A stretch of 64,000 nt of DNA from Allodiplogaster sudhausi (GCA_945643635.1 CALZFC010000031.1:3341001-3405000), one strand, 5' to 3'; numbered from the stretch's first letter, positions 49,001 through 60,256 are shown. Program-made: numbers and translations. Notes: generated from the letters alone by a model not told the origin.

Positions 49001-52000
49001 TAAAATATTACATTGTTTACTATTCATTTATTTCCTTCTATTATTATTTGTTAATTATTTCATTCATGCATAAAACGATTGCATTATCATTCAAGCCTGG
49101 TGTTTTATTTTCGGGTGGCTACATAATAGAGAGGATGACTATTTGTAAGTTACAGTCAAGAATGGTTACGGTAATTATTGGAGAAAGAATAAAAAATTTT
49201 GCTGTAATAAAGATTGCACAGGGGCGAAAGCGGAAGGCGAAGAAGCAGACGAGAGATCACAAGAAGTCGCGCGCCGCCACGCCGGTCTCCACCACCACCA
49301 CCACCACTGGCTTGCTGTCGCTCTCCGACCACTCATCTGTCATCATTGAAGAGGAGGAGGGATGCAAGGACCAGGTGAGGAATCAAGGGAAGCAGCAGCT
49401 CTTGTGAGCCAAATACTCATTATTCTGGCCAAAGGGAGGGGAGCACCGAATAGCTAATTGACCCCGCCCAAACGCTTTCTAGCCATATCTTAAGATCAGG
49501 AATTACTGAATTAATATCTGGAATTGCTAAATTAATGATATAATAATAATAAAGAAAATTATAATAAAACAATTAAGAGAAATAAAATTGCATACGATAT
49601 CATTACTAATCGGGGCATGGTTGCTGCGCTCACTTGATTATGTTGATTCAGGAGGAGACTATGGAGTTTTCGCCCAGCTCCATTCCCCTCAACGACAGTG
49701 TCGTTGAAGTGGACACAGAAGGAAGAGTGAAGGAACGCGACGGAGAGGGAGGAGAGAAAGACGAAGGCGACGGGAATGTCAGTGGGCGGAGGGGGCAGGG
49801 ATACTTCTGACAAATCAATTGACACCCAACTACATTTCTTATTCATTTTAACATGTCTAATGTACGTAAAATTGAGATAAAATATAGAAAATTAGAAAAA
49901 CAATCTTCAGCTCAGCGAGAGTGGTGAAGCGGAGTGCAAGGAGGGCAACGGCGACAAAGAGAAGGCAAAGCACATCCAAGTGGGCATTGCATTCGATTTC
50001 TTTATATTGTCACATTAATCAGCATAAACAAATGCAATCATATGTCTAAGAATACTTTCTCGCTTCAATCATTACAAGTCTAGAAATCTCAAAAGACATA
50101 GTTTTAAAGGTTTTTTTTTTTAAATCTGACATCACCATTTCGTATTTCTCTCCCAATCTCTTTCTCTCTCTTTTCCCATCGACATAACTCTTCCTATATT
50201 ACAGGTGCTGATTCTTCCGCCTCTCTTCACAGAGCACCGCCTGATTTGCATGATGGCGGACGCCTCCCAGCCTCTCGCGGACGTCGTGCAGCGGGCCGCT
50301 GCCCACTACCGCGATGTCGTTCATCCGTTCTACCCGATCTGTACGTTTTCAACAACGAGTGGAGAGATTGGCCAATGGCAGAGGCATGCAAAGAACCGCT
50401 CTAAATCTCAAATCTTCTTTTATTAAAAAAAAATATATTTAACAAAATCTTATTGTAAAAGAAAGTAGAACTGAAACTTTGATTTTCATGAGATATGTAG
50501 TCTAGTGATTTGGACAGTTCTAATTTAGCTGCTCCCGATGAGCTCCTGCTGGATCTGGACGATGAGGAGGTGGAGAACCAGCCCTTCTCAACCCTCACCT
50601 CGCTGCCGGCGGTCGTTCTCCCCGTGACGATTGGCACCACTGTCAGAGCACTTTATTTCTGCTGTCTCTCTTTCTTTCTCGCTCCTCTCTCTCCCTCTCC
50701 TCTTTCTTGCTTCCTCCGTCACCAAGAAGCGCTTACAGATTGCGGACCTTCCCTTCTCCGAGCTGATGGAGCTGGAGGAGGACGCAGGAATCATTGCGGA
50801 CTGGGCCTTCAGTGCCGGGATAAACCAGCATCTCCAGGTGTGTACTCATATTAATTACATCTTCTTTCTCCGTCTGTCTGTGTCTCTCCATCCTTTGTCT
50901 TTCCCTTTTACTCCCACACAAAATGTGGCCATTTCTTAGTCTCCTCCATGCTAATCCACCTTGTTTTGGCTTCAGATCGAAGTGTGCACTAGCACGGAGA
51001 ATGAGCGACTGGGCGCCCTCAACGAGCGCATGCAAGAGGAGGATGCAGCCGCCACCAACGAGTTCTACCTGCTGATGTGAGTGCCATTTCAAGAGTGCAT
51101 TTTCAATAACAAGAACTTGAATTTTGGATCAGTGTCAAGTATGCTCTGAAAGTTTCTGATCATTCATGGCGGCAGTGGGGAAGGGTGGCGTAGGGAGTGC
51201 CAGGTCAAAATATTGGCTGAATTAACTAAGATAGCACAGGCAAGTGGGAATGATCTTGTGAGCAGAGGATTAAAGGAGTCTTTTCAGGGCCGAAGTGCGC
51301 CGGAGGCATGCGCGGGCCTTGCAGGCCAACATCGGCTGGGAGCAGTTGAAGGCGCAAAGGGTTAATCTTGTCCTCTCCCTCGCTCTCTACCTCTTTCTCT
51401 CTCTTTTTTTCTTTCTCTCTCTCCAAAACATATTCACAAAATCTTTCCACTTCTACCCTGGTGGATGAAAGTGAGGCTACTTTTACAGTTAAATTAGTAG
51501 TGATGCCAGAGAGTAGAATCTAAGCCGTATCTGGCATTCTTCAGCTGATGCGCGGTGAGGAGAGCAGCAGCGGAAGCGCCAGCCCCAGCCCTGGACGGAA
51601 TGGCAGCCGCTGTGGAGAAGTGGCGTAAGTTGCTGCTTAGAACTACCATTGGATACTGTCGAATTGAGGACGATAAATACGGGAGGAAATATTTTAATTT
51701 GAGAGTCTATGTGGGAAACGATTGTGAGATCTATATATATATATTTGCTATAGATAAGCGGGAAAGAAACATTGCGAGTATTGGCGCAAAAAGAGCGCTT
51801 AGTGAAGAAAATACTATGAGTTCTATATGATTTTCAACATGTGCAGAATCATATAATCACTAACTACTTTCCTATCTATTACTTTATGAATTGCCAAGAT
51901 GTGTTTTACGGTTTTTTTTAATAGCACAAGTAAACTCTTATGTTCCTTCAGCAACACCGCCGGATGGAGGCCATCGCCAGTCTGCATGTCTCCCGTCGCG

Positions 52001-55000
52001 CCCTTCCATGACGATTGGAACGGAGGACAGGACGAGGAGGAGTGCCAAGTACGACGAGGAGAGGAGAGTGAGGAGGCGGTCAGTAGCGGGGATAGGGCAG
52101 GACAACTTTCCAGCGAATAACAGACAAATTGCTGCCCATCTACATTTCTTGCTCATCTTACCATGTGAAATGACTGTAGAAATGCAATGAAGTTAGAAAA
52201 TATATTTCACTTCTTCAATAAGAAAAAAATAAAAGTAAAAATTCCTTCCTTCAGCGAGGATGGACCAGCGCAGAGGGAGAAGAGCAGTCGACCGAAGTCG
52301 ATGAGGAGACGTCTGTCCAGGTGGACACTGCAATCTTTTTTATTCATTCAAATTTTTTTAACATATGGTAATGGCAAAAAAATAAATATAAAAAAATGAA
52401 GAACAAAAGTTTGTCTGACGTGATAACTCTTCTGAAGCATTTTTCAACCTCTTTTCCTCTCATTCCCCATCTCTCTTTCTTCCTCTCTCCCTCTCATAGT
52501 CCATCTTTCTTACTCTCGTTCTCTCTCTTCTCATCCCTCTTTCTCTATCTATTACAGGTGGCTATTCTTCCGCCGATCAGCACCGCCCTCCCCATCATCA
52601 TGCTGCAGGCGGCCACTCACCGACCGCTCGGCTACCTCGTCAACCTAGCATGCCACATCTTCAAGGAGCCCGTCACCCCTTTCCGCCCCATCTGTACGTT
52701 AGCCATGAGTGGAGAGATTGGCAAATTGAAAAAGCAATGAAAGAAGAGCGCAAAATCTTAAACTTAATTTAAAAAAATTCTTTCGTTTGACTCAATCTGA
52801 TTGTAAATAACGAATATGAATCTTTTTTTTCAAAAAGATAATCCAGTATTTCGAATATTTCTAATTTAGCGAGCTGCGAGGACGAGTTGGAGTTGATGAA
52901 CGACCCCCAGACTGACAGCCTTCCCCTCTCCGCCTTCATCTCCGAGAACGTCTTCGTTCTGCCTGTGGCCGTCGGCGACAACATTGTCAGAACATATTCT
53001 TTTTTTTTGCTTCGTCTGCTCGTTTTCTCCACTTTCTCTCTCTTTCACTCCTCTCTCAACGACGAGCCTTCACTGATTCAGGCGCCGCTCCAGTCTGAGG
53101 AGAAGGACGACCTTCTTGAAGAGGCTCGTCTCATGACGAAGTGGGCACTCCATGCAAATGGAGACAGGGTGGTACGCAGTATACTTATTTTCTCTCTATT
53201 TCTCTCTTTCTTTCTCTTCCTTTTCATTCCCGTACAGACGCTCTCCATTAATTTGACTCCCCTATACATCAACCATCTCTTCTAACACAACTTCCTTTTT
53301 CTTTCATATCCACGGAGCGACGGAAGAAGAGCGAGTCACCGCGTATAACGCGTTCGTGGTGGACGAACGTGAGCGGAATCGCGCCGCCGACGGAGATGCC
53401 GTCAAGTACGTTGCTGCTTTTCAAATCCCATTGGTGAAAAAAAAAACAAAAACGGAAAGAAAAATCAATTAGGAAACGGATGCTTATATATTTGCTTTTT
53501 TTAAGAATCAAAATGAGGGGCGGGGAAAAGGCTGTGAGAACTATAAAACGGAAATGAGACAGCGAGGAAAGAAGGAATAGGATGGGAAAATGCAAATATA
53601 TTATAATACTTGGAGAAAAGCGTGAATGATGCATAAACTAAACAGGAGAAAAAATTAGGGAGAGGATTTGAAGAAGGAAACCAAGATTTATAATAGCTGA
53701 CGAAAAGGGACAAGGATTGTATGTAAATAGACCTTGAGAAAAAATCCTACATCAAGAAAATCTATGGTCAAAGGAAAATGTAAAAGATTGTGCAGGAGAA
53801 AAAAAGCGAGAACTAAAAATTCAATGTGAAAGGAAGAAGGAGAAAATATCTTTCAAAATAATTGTTCTATTATCAAAGATAATTTTAATAGCACCAGTAA
53901 ACTCTTGCTTTCCTGCAGCTTCGTGACGCCCGAGGACCCCGGCTGGCCCGCTTCTCGCCGATGGCAGTCACCGGCCGCGCTCACGCCCAAGGCAATCCGG
54001 TCAGGAAGCAGAGAGTAAGAGAGGAAGATAAAGAGAGAAAGAGAGTGAGAGAGACGGAGAGAGAAGGAGACGTCTCTTATTTAGTAAGAGGAGGCTGGCC
54101 ACGGTCATCGGCCGCGATCTGTCCGAGAGCGCAGAGAAGAAGAGGAAGGAGGACGAGGAGGCGTACGTCCTCGAGCAAGTCGATGATGCAGTGCACCGCG
54201 CCGGTGCCTACGACCGGCTGAAGAAGATCCGCGAACTGGCTGCTCGGTAATCACCTTCCCCCCTTTCTTGCAAGGAACATCGTAGCGGCAAACCGTGAAA
54301 ATTTAAAATATTTAGCTAGAAAATTATCCTTTTTTTGTGCTGGTGTTAGAAGGAAAGGATAAAATGAACATGAGAGAAAGAGAGAGCAAGAGTGGACGGC
54401 AGAGAAAAGAAATAGGTCGAATTTGTAGAATTAAAAACAAGCATTAAGGAAAGATACAAGTAAGTTCAAGAATATATAATAAATAAATTTGTAATAAATA
54501 TGGAATTAATGTTAAACTTTGCCTTTTTCTGTTGTTGGCAAGGAATAAAAGCCAGTGTTGAGAGCCTAGAAAATCAGGGTGAGCTACATGGCACGAAAAT
54601 CCGGAATGGAGCATAGGAGTGGTTAGGGCTCTAGGAGGTCCGACTTCAATGGGATGGGGCTGTATGGATGAGTTCTTTGCTTGTAGCGGAAACCTGAATG
54701 GCAGCCTCCTCCCTCCGCTCGCCGTCACCACCGTGCCGCGTTGCACCAAGGCGCCCACTCCCGTGCCCGTGCTCACCGCTGCCGCGCCCGTGCGAGTCCT
54801 GCCCCCGCGACGTGCTGCCAGGCGAGTCCAGCAGCAGCAGCCAGTGCCCGCGCCCGCGCCGCCTCCGCCGCCGCCTCGCACTCTCCACGTGCCCCTGGCA
54901 TCGGCCCGCAAGCACTCCTCCGTCCACTTGAGCCGGCTGGTCAGTTCCTGTCTCAATATTCATTTTCACGTCTTAAAGCTCACTTAACATTGACTTCATC

Positions 55001-55936
55001 TTCACTGGAACATTATTTGCATCCGATTGATAACAAGTCAAAGCTTGCCAACAACAACGATTCTGCAAATGAAAAAAATAATTCATTTCAATTGGAATAA
55101 CAGATTGCTACAGTCATGCTGCCATAAGAATACGAAAAGAACGGAACAGGGGAGATTTGAACAGAGAGACGGCGAGACAGAGAGAGAGAGAGAGAGAGAC
55201 AGAGAAAAGGAGCGAAAAAGTGGAAGATCGAGAGACGGTAGTCAGAGATGATAGTAAAGAGAGGAGAGGCGAGAGTGAGAGAAGGCTAGAGAGAATCCAC
55301 TTCCAATCCTCAAGTTGCGAATGAAGCCAAATGGAATGCAGATTCTTTACCAAAAAAAAAGCAAAGCCAAAGGCCTCGTCGCCCAGAAGTAGGAAGAAAA
55401 TACGAATAGTTACTAATATTTTACTAATATTTATAGTAATAGGATAAAATTGAAGCCTCTGTTTTGCAGAAGTCGCACGACGAGGAACTCGTCCTTGTCA
55501 TGGCGCGAGCAAACTCCTCGCTGCCCACGCACTCCTCCACGACTACCGCGAGGACGTGGAGGACCTGGTGACCAAGGCCGGCGACCACGTGAGGGTTGGT
55601 AACTTGACCAGTTTACTCGTCTCTCTCTCTTCTTCATCCAATTTTTCTCACGTTCAGTTCTCGTTCCCCTTCTAACAATAAGCCTGCTCACCGTCTGCTA
55701 TAAGATCGAAAAGTGAAAAAAATATAAACAAATTGCAGGCGGCCGACCTCAACTCCCTCTCCCAACCGCCGTTGCCAAAGAAGCAAGAGACGGCGGAGAC
55801 GAGCCGGTCCGGGCGCGCGTTCACTCGGCAGCTCCTGCGCACTCAGGAGACGGCCGAGCTCGTGGCCACGTCCCTCCATGTCCTCGAGCAGCTGCTCGAC
55901 AGGCCGTTCCCCTTCACTCTGCGACCGCAGTATTGA
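46073..55936 (+). CDS. Chimeric gene with Rpn5/PSMD12-like PCI segment and duplicated module
   Basis: About 1,180 aa in 32 exons: 46073-46085, 46278-46390, 46697-46804, 47017-47124, 47256-47339, 47599-47685, 47768-47881, 47982-48071, 48187-48249, 48377-48454, 48589-48846, 48967-48999, 49222-49374, 49652-49777, 49911-49979, 50205-50340, 50529-50641, 50739-50837, 50976-51076, 51288-51360, 51545-51624, 51952-52078, 52255-52320, 52558-52693, 52870-52985, 53082-53178, 53318-53405, 53919-53999, 54085-54246, 54687-54939, 55470-55588, 55739-55936. Phases agree throughout except exon 31. Exons 6-11 resemble proteasome lid subunit Rpn5: LKSCILFSLLAPHSD, GEKRWSDLRFRV, NMRVISQYYSKISLDCLAGL. Only about 175 of the family's roughly 450 residues are present; the N-terminal half and final helix are replaced. 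Exons 11-13 are Ser-rich then Lys/Arg-rich (possible nuclear signal). Exons 14-29 are a duplicated unknown module. Exon 30 is Pro-rich. Exon 31 needs one more base (AAA at 55511-55513) to stay open. Function unknown. Confidence 0.7.
46697..47339 (+). repeat. Tandemly duplicated exons of the chimeric gene
   Basis: Exons 3 and 4 are each exactly 108 bases and phase 0-0. They encode related peptides (IAAEEKDALGGEECDGV and IAGEERDAAGGQECDFV). Exon 5 (84 bases) shares the ending with exon 4: PPPGFEHM against PPPGFEYM, both followed by a GTTGGT donor. The introns between them also share sequence (for example ATTCAAATTTTGTTTAGTAA-type stretches). I infer exon duplication giving short protein repeats. 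Confidence 0.75.
49652..51624 (+). repeat. Multi-exon module, copy A
   Basis: Exons 14-21 of the chimeric gene. An acidic pair of exons is followed by a 136-base exon beginning VLILPP and ending HPFYPI, then an acidic exon (SAPDELLLDLDDEEVENQ). Next come an IADLPFSELMELEEDAG exon and a basic/coiled pair. Each has a counterpart at the same place in copy B with the same splice phase. I do not recognise the fold. The VLILPP...PI exon is hydrophobic/aromatic and looks globular. Confidence 0.7.
51952..54246 (+). repeat. Multi-exon module, copy B
   Basis: Exons 22-29 parallel copy A. The exon at 52558-52693 is again 136 bases, starts VAILPP and ends TPFRPI. The next exon (52870-52985) mirrors the acidic one and both end in a GTCAGA donor. 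Introns are also paralogous: the GTACGT...GTGGAGAGATTGG start at 50341 and 52694, and the AATAGCACAAGTAAACTCTT-like end near 51912 and 53888. The exon at 53318 appears to have lost its original acceptor. A phase-compatible model uses donor A|GTATAC at 53178 and acceptor GGAG at 53317. The peptides have diverged strongly, so the duplication is old. Confidence 0.7.
55178..55199. repeat. (GA)n microsatellite
   Basis: Short GA dinucleotide run inside the intron between exons 30 and 31 of the chimeric gene. Confidence 0.8.
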
Positions 55937-56079
55937 AAGGGTTAGTATCGGAACAATCAAACATTAAATTTTTGACGAAAATTCATATTCGCATTAAAAC
56001 AATTAGTATTTTTTAATGGTTACGGCAACAACTTAATCAAGCGTGCTCCTTTTTCAGGGCCGCGGACCGACTACTGTAC

Positions 56080-56377
56080 ATATTGTATATTCTTCACTTC
56101 TTCTATTTTTTATGGTATGCACATTTAACATATTGCTAGCGATCGAGCCTCAATTAATTTTTTTGCTTATAATTTAAATGTGAAACACGTAGAGGATATT
56201 TTATGAAGTTATAATAGTTAAAATAGCGATCATAACTTGCAAATCTGTTCTGATATTTCAGATCGACATCTTACATACCAAGCTCCTATAAGAAAACAAA
56301 AAAATCTTTAAAAAAAAGAAAAATCTAAAAAAAGAAAAAAAAAGACAAAAAAAAAAAAAAAAAAGAAAAAAAAAAAG

Positions 56378-56414
<37 letters not shown>

Positions 56415-56450
56415 AAAAAAGAAAAAAAAATCTAATAAAAAAAGCCTTAA
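56080..56450 (+). repeat. Duplicated block with A-rich tract, copy 1
   Basis: From the GGTATGCACAT stretch near 56113 through CTAGCGATCGAGC, the AATTTAAATGTG segment and CACGTAGAGGATATTTT, this parallels 58499-58640. Both copies then run into a long A-rich tract (here about 56285-56450, broken by single G bases) and a CTTCTTCGCGCTC-like stretch. It lies just after the chimeric gene's stop and may include its 3' UTR. Confidence 0.6.
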
Positions 56451-57075
56451 AAAGTTTTTGTCTTCTTCGCGCTCTTTTCGGGTCTTATGCAGTTCCTTCT
56501 GTCGCTCAGAAGCTCTTCTCTTTATAAAGGTATGTATTGGAGCAGAAAAAAAATTTTTATACAAATTATTAATTTTCTTAATGACTACGAAATTTATGAA
56601 AAGATTAAATTATTTTAGTTTATCTGATTTTTGTGCTAGTATTGTGAGATGATTCTTCAGAATTCATGTGTCTCGTAGCGGCGTCTTCGTGTCTTCTGCA
56701 GCTTCTTCTATCTCTACACTTTATAAAGGTATATGTGTGAAAGAGAAAAAAATGAAAGAAAGAAATTTTACAAAAACTTAATATTTTATTAATGAATTAT
56801 AATTTTAAATGATTAAATTATTTCAGTTTATCTGGCTTTTGTTGCAGTATTAAGGGAAGATCTATTCAGAATCGCTTTGTGTCTAGCGACGTTTTCTGGC
56901 TGTTTGTCCTGGCGTCCTCTCCAGCTTCTTCTACTTTGTCGCCGAGTTTCTCTTCCATTTTAAAGGTAAGCATGGTAATTTGAAAAAGTAGAGAAATAAA
57001 TTTAACAAAAAAATAAACTTATTAATAAATAATAAAAACTGTTTGAAATGATGACATTATATCTAACTTTTGTGA
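56450..57075 (+). repeat. Diverged tandem repeat of about 190-230 bp
   Basis: Three successive units share a CTTCTTC-rich segment ending near TTTATAAAGGTAT or TTTTAAAGGTAAG (about 56522, 56710 and 56958). A following AT-rich part contains TCTGATTTTTGTGCTAGTATT-like text (56627, 56831 and 57060). Each unit resembles an exon with a GT donor, but no consistent reading frame could be built. Confidence 0.5.
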
Positions 57076-57319
57076 TAGTATTAAGTGGAGCTTTTTATAG
57101 CGTCCATGTCTCTAGCTGCACTTCTTCTGGCGCCTGCACGTCTTCTTCTCCTCCTTCTTCTTTCATTCTGTCTTCTCTTAGTCTTAACGAAAGTGAAAAG
57201 TTCTTTCAACATTTTTTGCGCTCTTCCAAATTTGCTCTAAATTCCAAGACGGTGCTGCTGGGGCCCGCTGGGTTCAAAATTTTATGCGCGCTTTATTCCT
57301 AAAAGTCTTTTCCAAATTC

Positions 57320-57720
57320 TTCTAAAGTTAAAGCGGCACCGCAAACACGCGTTTCTTGGGTAGTCGTCAAATCGAACCAGACGAGCAGCCAGTGATGAAG
57401 GTACGACATTTCTAATATATAAAAAAAAAACAATATTTTTTATTAAAAGAGAAAATTGAAAAGTCTCTACAGAGCCCACCAACCCTTCTCCAAGCCCTCT
57501 TCAACTCCTTGACTTCTGGCTGCTATTTCGCGTCGTTTACAGTCTCCACGGCATCTCCATATTTTTCTCTCGCTGATTGTGAGTGCTTCTTCTTATTTTT
57601 TAATAAAATAGAAATTAAAATTTAGGAAAAAATTATCTCTTATATAATTAAAATTCAAAATCTACATGACTCCTTGCAGCTAAGTCACGTCGTCCCTCGC
57701 GATCCTCTAAGCGCTAAGCC
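57320..57720 (+). other. Possible upstream exons of the tandem-exon gene
   Basis: Two candidate exons agree in phase: one ending at a GATGAAG|GT donor near 57400, and one beginning after CTCTACAG near 57471 (EPTNPSPSPLQLLDFWLLF). The links to the start of the tandem-exon gene and to an initiator codon are not resolved. Confidence 0.25.
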
Positions 57721-57838
57721 CTTCTTCAGTTACCATGTTTGTTTTGCCTTTCTCTTTGTGTCTCAGTCTCTCCGTCTCTATCTCTCTCACTCTTCTTTCC
57801 GTCGTCCTTCTCTCGCACTCCACTAATTCTCTCTGCAG

Positions 57839-58018
57839 ACTCGACGAAACGGTCTCCCACCGTCTTCCCATTCTTGCCAATGACGCCCGCGACTCCTGCA
57901 GAACCACCCTCCACTATACCAAGCCTTCCTTCCGATTCCTGAGGCTGGGTTGGTTATCATTCTGTCTCTCTTTCATCACTCGCTCTTTCTCTCGCTCTCC
58001 CTCTCTCGCTCTCTCTCG

Positions 58019-58064
<46 letters not shown>

Positions 58065-58693
58065 CACTCCCTTTATGTCGCCTTTCTCTCTCCACCTTAA
58101 TTCTCTCTGCAGACCAGACCAAGCCTCGTCCACACTCTTCACCTCCGCCTGACACCAACCTACCATTCTTTCACTTCAAGAAACCGGGTTGGTTTTCAAT
58201 TCTGTCTCTCTTCTCTCTCTCTCACTCGCTCCCTTTATGTCGTCTTTCTATCTCCACCTTACTTCTCACTGCAGAACTGACCAAGCCGCGTACACACTCT
58301 TCTTCTCCATCTTGCCACCAACAAAAGAAACACTTCCACATCAAGACTAAGGGTTGGTTCTCATTCTCTCTCTCGCTCCCTCTCGCGCTCTCCCTTTCAG
58401 TCGTCTTTCTCTCACACATTAATTCTCTCTGCAGACCTGATCAAGCCCACACTCTTCTCCGCCTGCCACCCGATAATGGCGGTCTTCCACTTTTTTACGG
58501 TATGTACATATAGTACATATCTAGCGATGTGGCATCAATTTACTTTTTGTTTATGATTTAAAAGCAAAAATACGTAGAAGCTTTTTTGTGAGGAAGAAAG
58601 AGTTAATATTGCGAATAAAACCTGCAAACCTTTATAACATTCCAGACTACAGACTCCGATTCCGAAGGATACGTCTTATTCTTTGGAATGTGA
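57839..58693 (+). CDS. Small gene built from tandem duplicated exons (partial)
   Basis: Predicted exons: 57839-57948, 58113-58187, 58275-58352, 58435-58499, and a terminal exon 58646-58693 ending in TGA. Each repeat exon follows a CTGCAG acceptor. Three end in G|GTTGGT. Exons 2 and 3 (75 and 78 bases) are phase 1-1 and encode related peptides: DQTKPRPHSSPPPDTN and ELTKPRTHSSSPSCHQQ. Exon 4 begins DLIKPTLFSACHP. The intervening introns are CT-rich and also repeated. The last exon encodes TTDSDSEGYVLFFGM. The 5' end is not resolved and no family is recognised. The phase agreement across five exons supports real coding, but expression is unknown. Confidence 0.5.
57970..58062. repeat. (CT)n-rich microsatellite in intron
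   Basis: CT-dominated tract between the first two tandem exons. The Ser/Leu and Arg/Glu open frames across it are repeat artefacts. Confidence 0.85.
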
Positions 58694-58778
58694 CAAAGTT
58701 TTTGTGAATTATTGACTGAATTCACGAAATGAATATATAAATAAAGAAAAAGAAAAACAAAAAAAAAGAAAAAAAACC

Positions 58779-58817
<39 letters not shown>

Positions 58818-58860
58818 AGAAAAAAACAGAGAAAAAAAACCAAAAAAAAAAAGCCTCCGC
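58495..58860 (+). repeat. Duplicated block with A-rich tract, copy 2
   Basis: Counterpart of 56080-56450. It shares the GGTATGTACATA start, CTAGCGATG, the TTTATGATTTAAAAG segment and ACGTAGAAGC, then an A-rich tract (58738-58855). A CTTCACTTCTGCTCTC stretch follows, and more diverged similarity continues to about 59120. Here the block includes the last intron and terminal exon of the tandem-exon gene. Confidence 0.6.
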
Positions 58861-59380
58861 AGCAGCTTCACTTCTGCTCTCTCATCGAGAGTCTACTGCT
58901 TAATAAGGTACAAATGCATAGTAATTAGAAAAGAAAGAGAGATAACGAATCATTAATTTATTAATGAATACAAATTAATAAAAAACCATAAGACAGAATA
59001 ATAATGTTCATATGTTATGGCAGTATTAAAGAATGATTAATTCAGCATCTCCGAAAGCCAAATCTTTGTATTTGCTGCCTCCGCGGCTGGAGAGCTCCTC
59101 CTCTTCAATTTATCAAGGTATATCTCTAATGAATAATTTTTTATCTTATTTCATTAAATAAAAAAAGATAAATAAAGAAGTAATAAATAAGTAAACTTTC
59201 AGCTATGATGACGAGGGTCTTCCCGTGCTGGACCATCCAGTGGCCTCAACACTCCCGCCAAAATGCCTTAGCACTCTTTTTTACTTTACTCTTATTAAAT
59301 TTTTTTTATAGATTTAGGAAAGTATATGTTCAAGAATCAATAGTGTTAATGATTAAGGAAGCATTTCATTTTTCTTTGCA

Positions 59381-60256
59381 GGGTCGCGATTTAGAGATTT
59401 AGGTGCGGGGGAACTCGGTTTTCTCTCGTTGCTTTTTGTGAGCTAGGCAATAGCGAGATTTGGTGGTGATTGGTTGACCAATTACGCGAAGGTTCTCGCT
59501 CTCATTTTCTGTAATTCTTAAAGTTTTTATTGATTTAATCAAGTAAATTCTTAATTGGCAATATTGTTAATGAAGCATTTCATTTTTATTTGCAGGGTCG
59601 CGATTTAGAGATTTAGGTGCGGGGGAACTCGGATTTCTCTCGTTGCTTTTTGTGAGCAAGGCAAGAACGAGATTTGGTGGTGATTGGTTGACCAATTACG
59701 CGAAGGTTCTCGCTCTCATTTTCTGTAATTCTTAAAGTTTTTATTGATTTAATCAAGTAAATTCTTAATAGGTATTATTGTTAATAATTAAGGAAGCATT
59801 TCATTTTTATTTTCAGGATCGCGATTTAGAGATTTAGATGCGGGGGAACTCGGTTGTCTCTCGTTGTTTTTGTGAGCTAGGCAAGGGCGAGATTTGGTGG
59901 TCATTGGTTGACCTATTACTCGAAGGTTCTCGCTCTCATTTTCTGTAATTCTTAAAGTTTTTATTGATTTAATCAAGTGAATTTTTAATAGGCAATATTG
60001 TTAATGATTAAGGAAGCATTTCATTTTTCTTTGCAGGGTCGCGATTTAGAGATTTAGGTGCGGGGGAACTCGGTTTTCTCTCGTTGCTTTTTGTGAGCAA
60101 GGCAAGAACGAGATTTTGGTGGTGATAGGTGGGCCTCGCCAAGGTGCGCGCTTTCTTTTACTTTATCTCTCTTTTAAAGTTATTGATTTATTAAGTATAT
60201 ATGCATTAATCCATAATGTGAATAATTACAGAAGCATTTAGTTTTTTTTCTTTTCA
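59381..60256 (+). repeat. Tandem array of about 214-221 bp units
   Basis: Four full units begin GGGTCGCGATTTAGAG or GGATCGCG at 59381, 59595, 59816 and 60036, and a degenerate fifth starts at 60257. Each holds a pyrimidine-rich CTTTGCAG-like acceptor, a 56-base conserved core (with GGTGCGGGGGAACTCGG), a TTTTT|GTGAGC donor-like end, and a shared AT-rich spacer with TTGACCAATTACGCGAAGG. The core could be an exon (SRFRDLGAGELGF). At 56 bases it is not symmetric in phase, however, and unit 3 lacks one T. A non-coding tandem repeat or structured RNA is equally possible. Confidence 0.75.

Noticed and set aside
54444..54969. Minus-strand Gly/Arg/Thr-rich frames
   Set aside because: They are the antisense of the GC-rich, Pro-rich exon 30, whose plus-strand frame fits neighbouring splice phases.
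56325..56564. Phe-rich minus-strand frame
   Set aside because: It is the translation of the A-rich tract.
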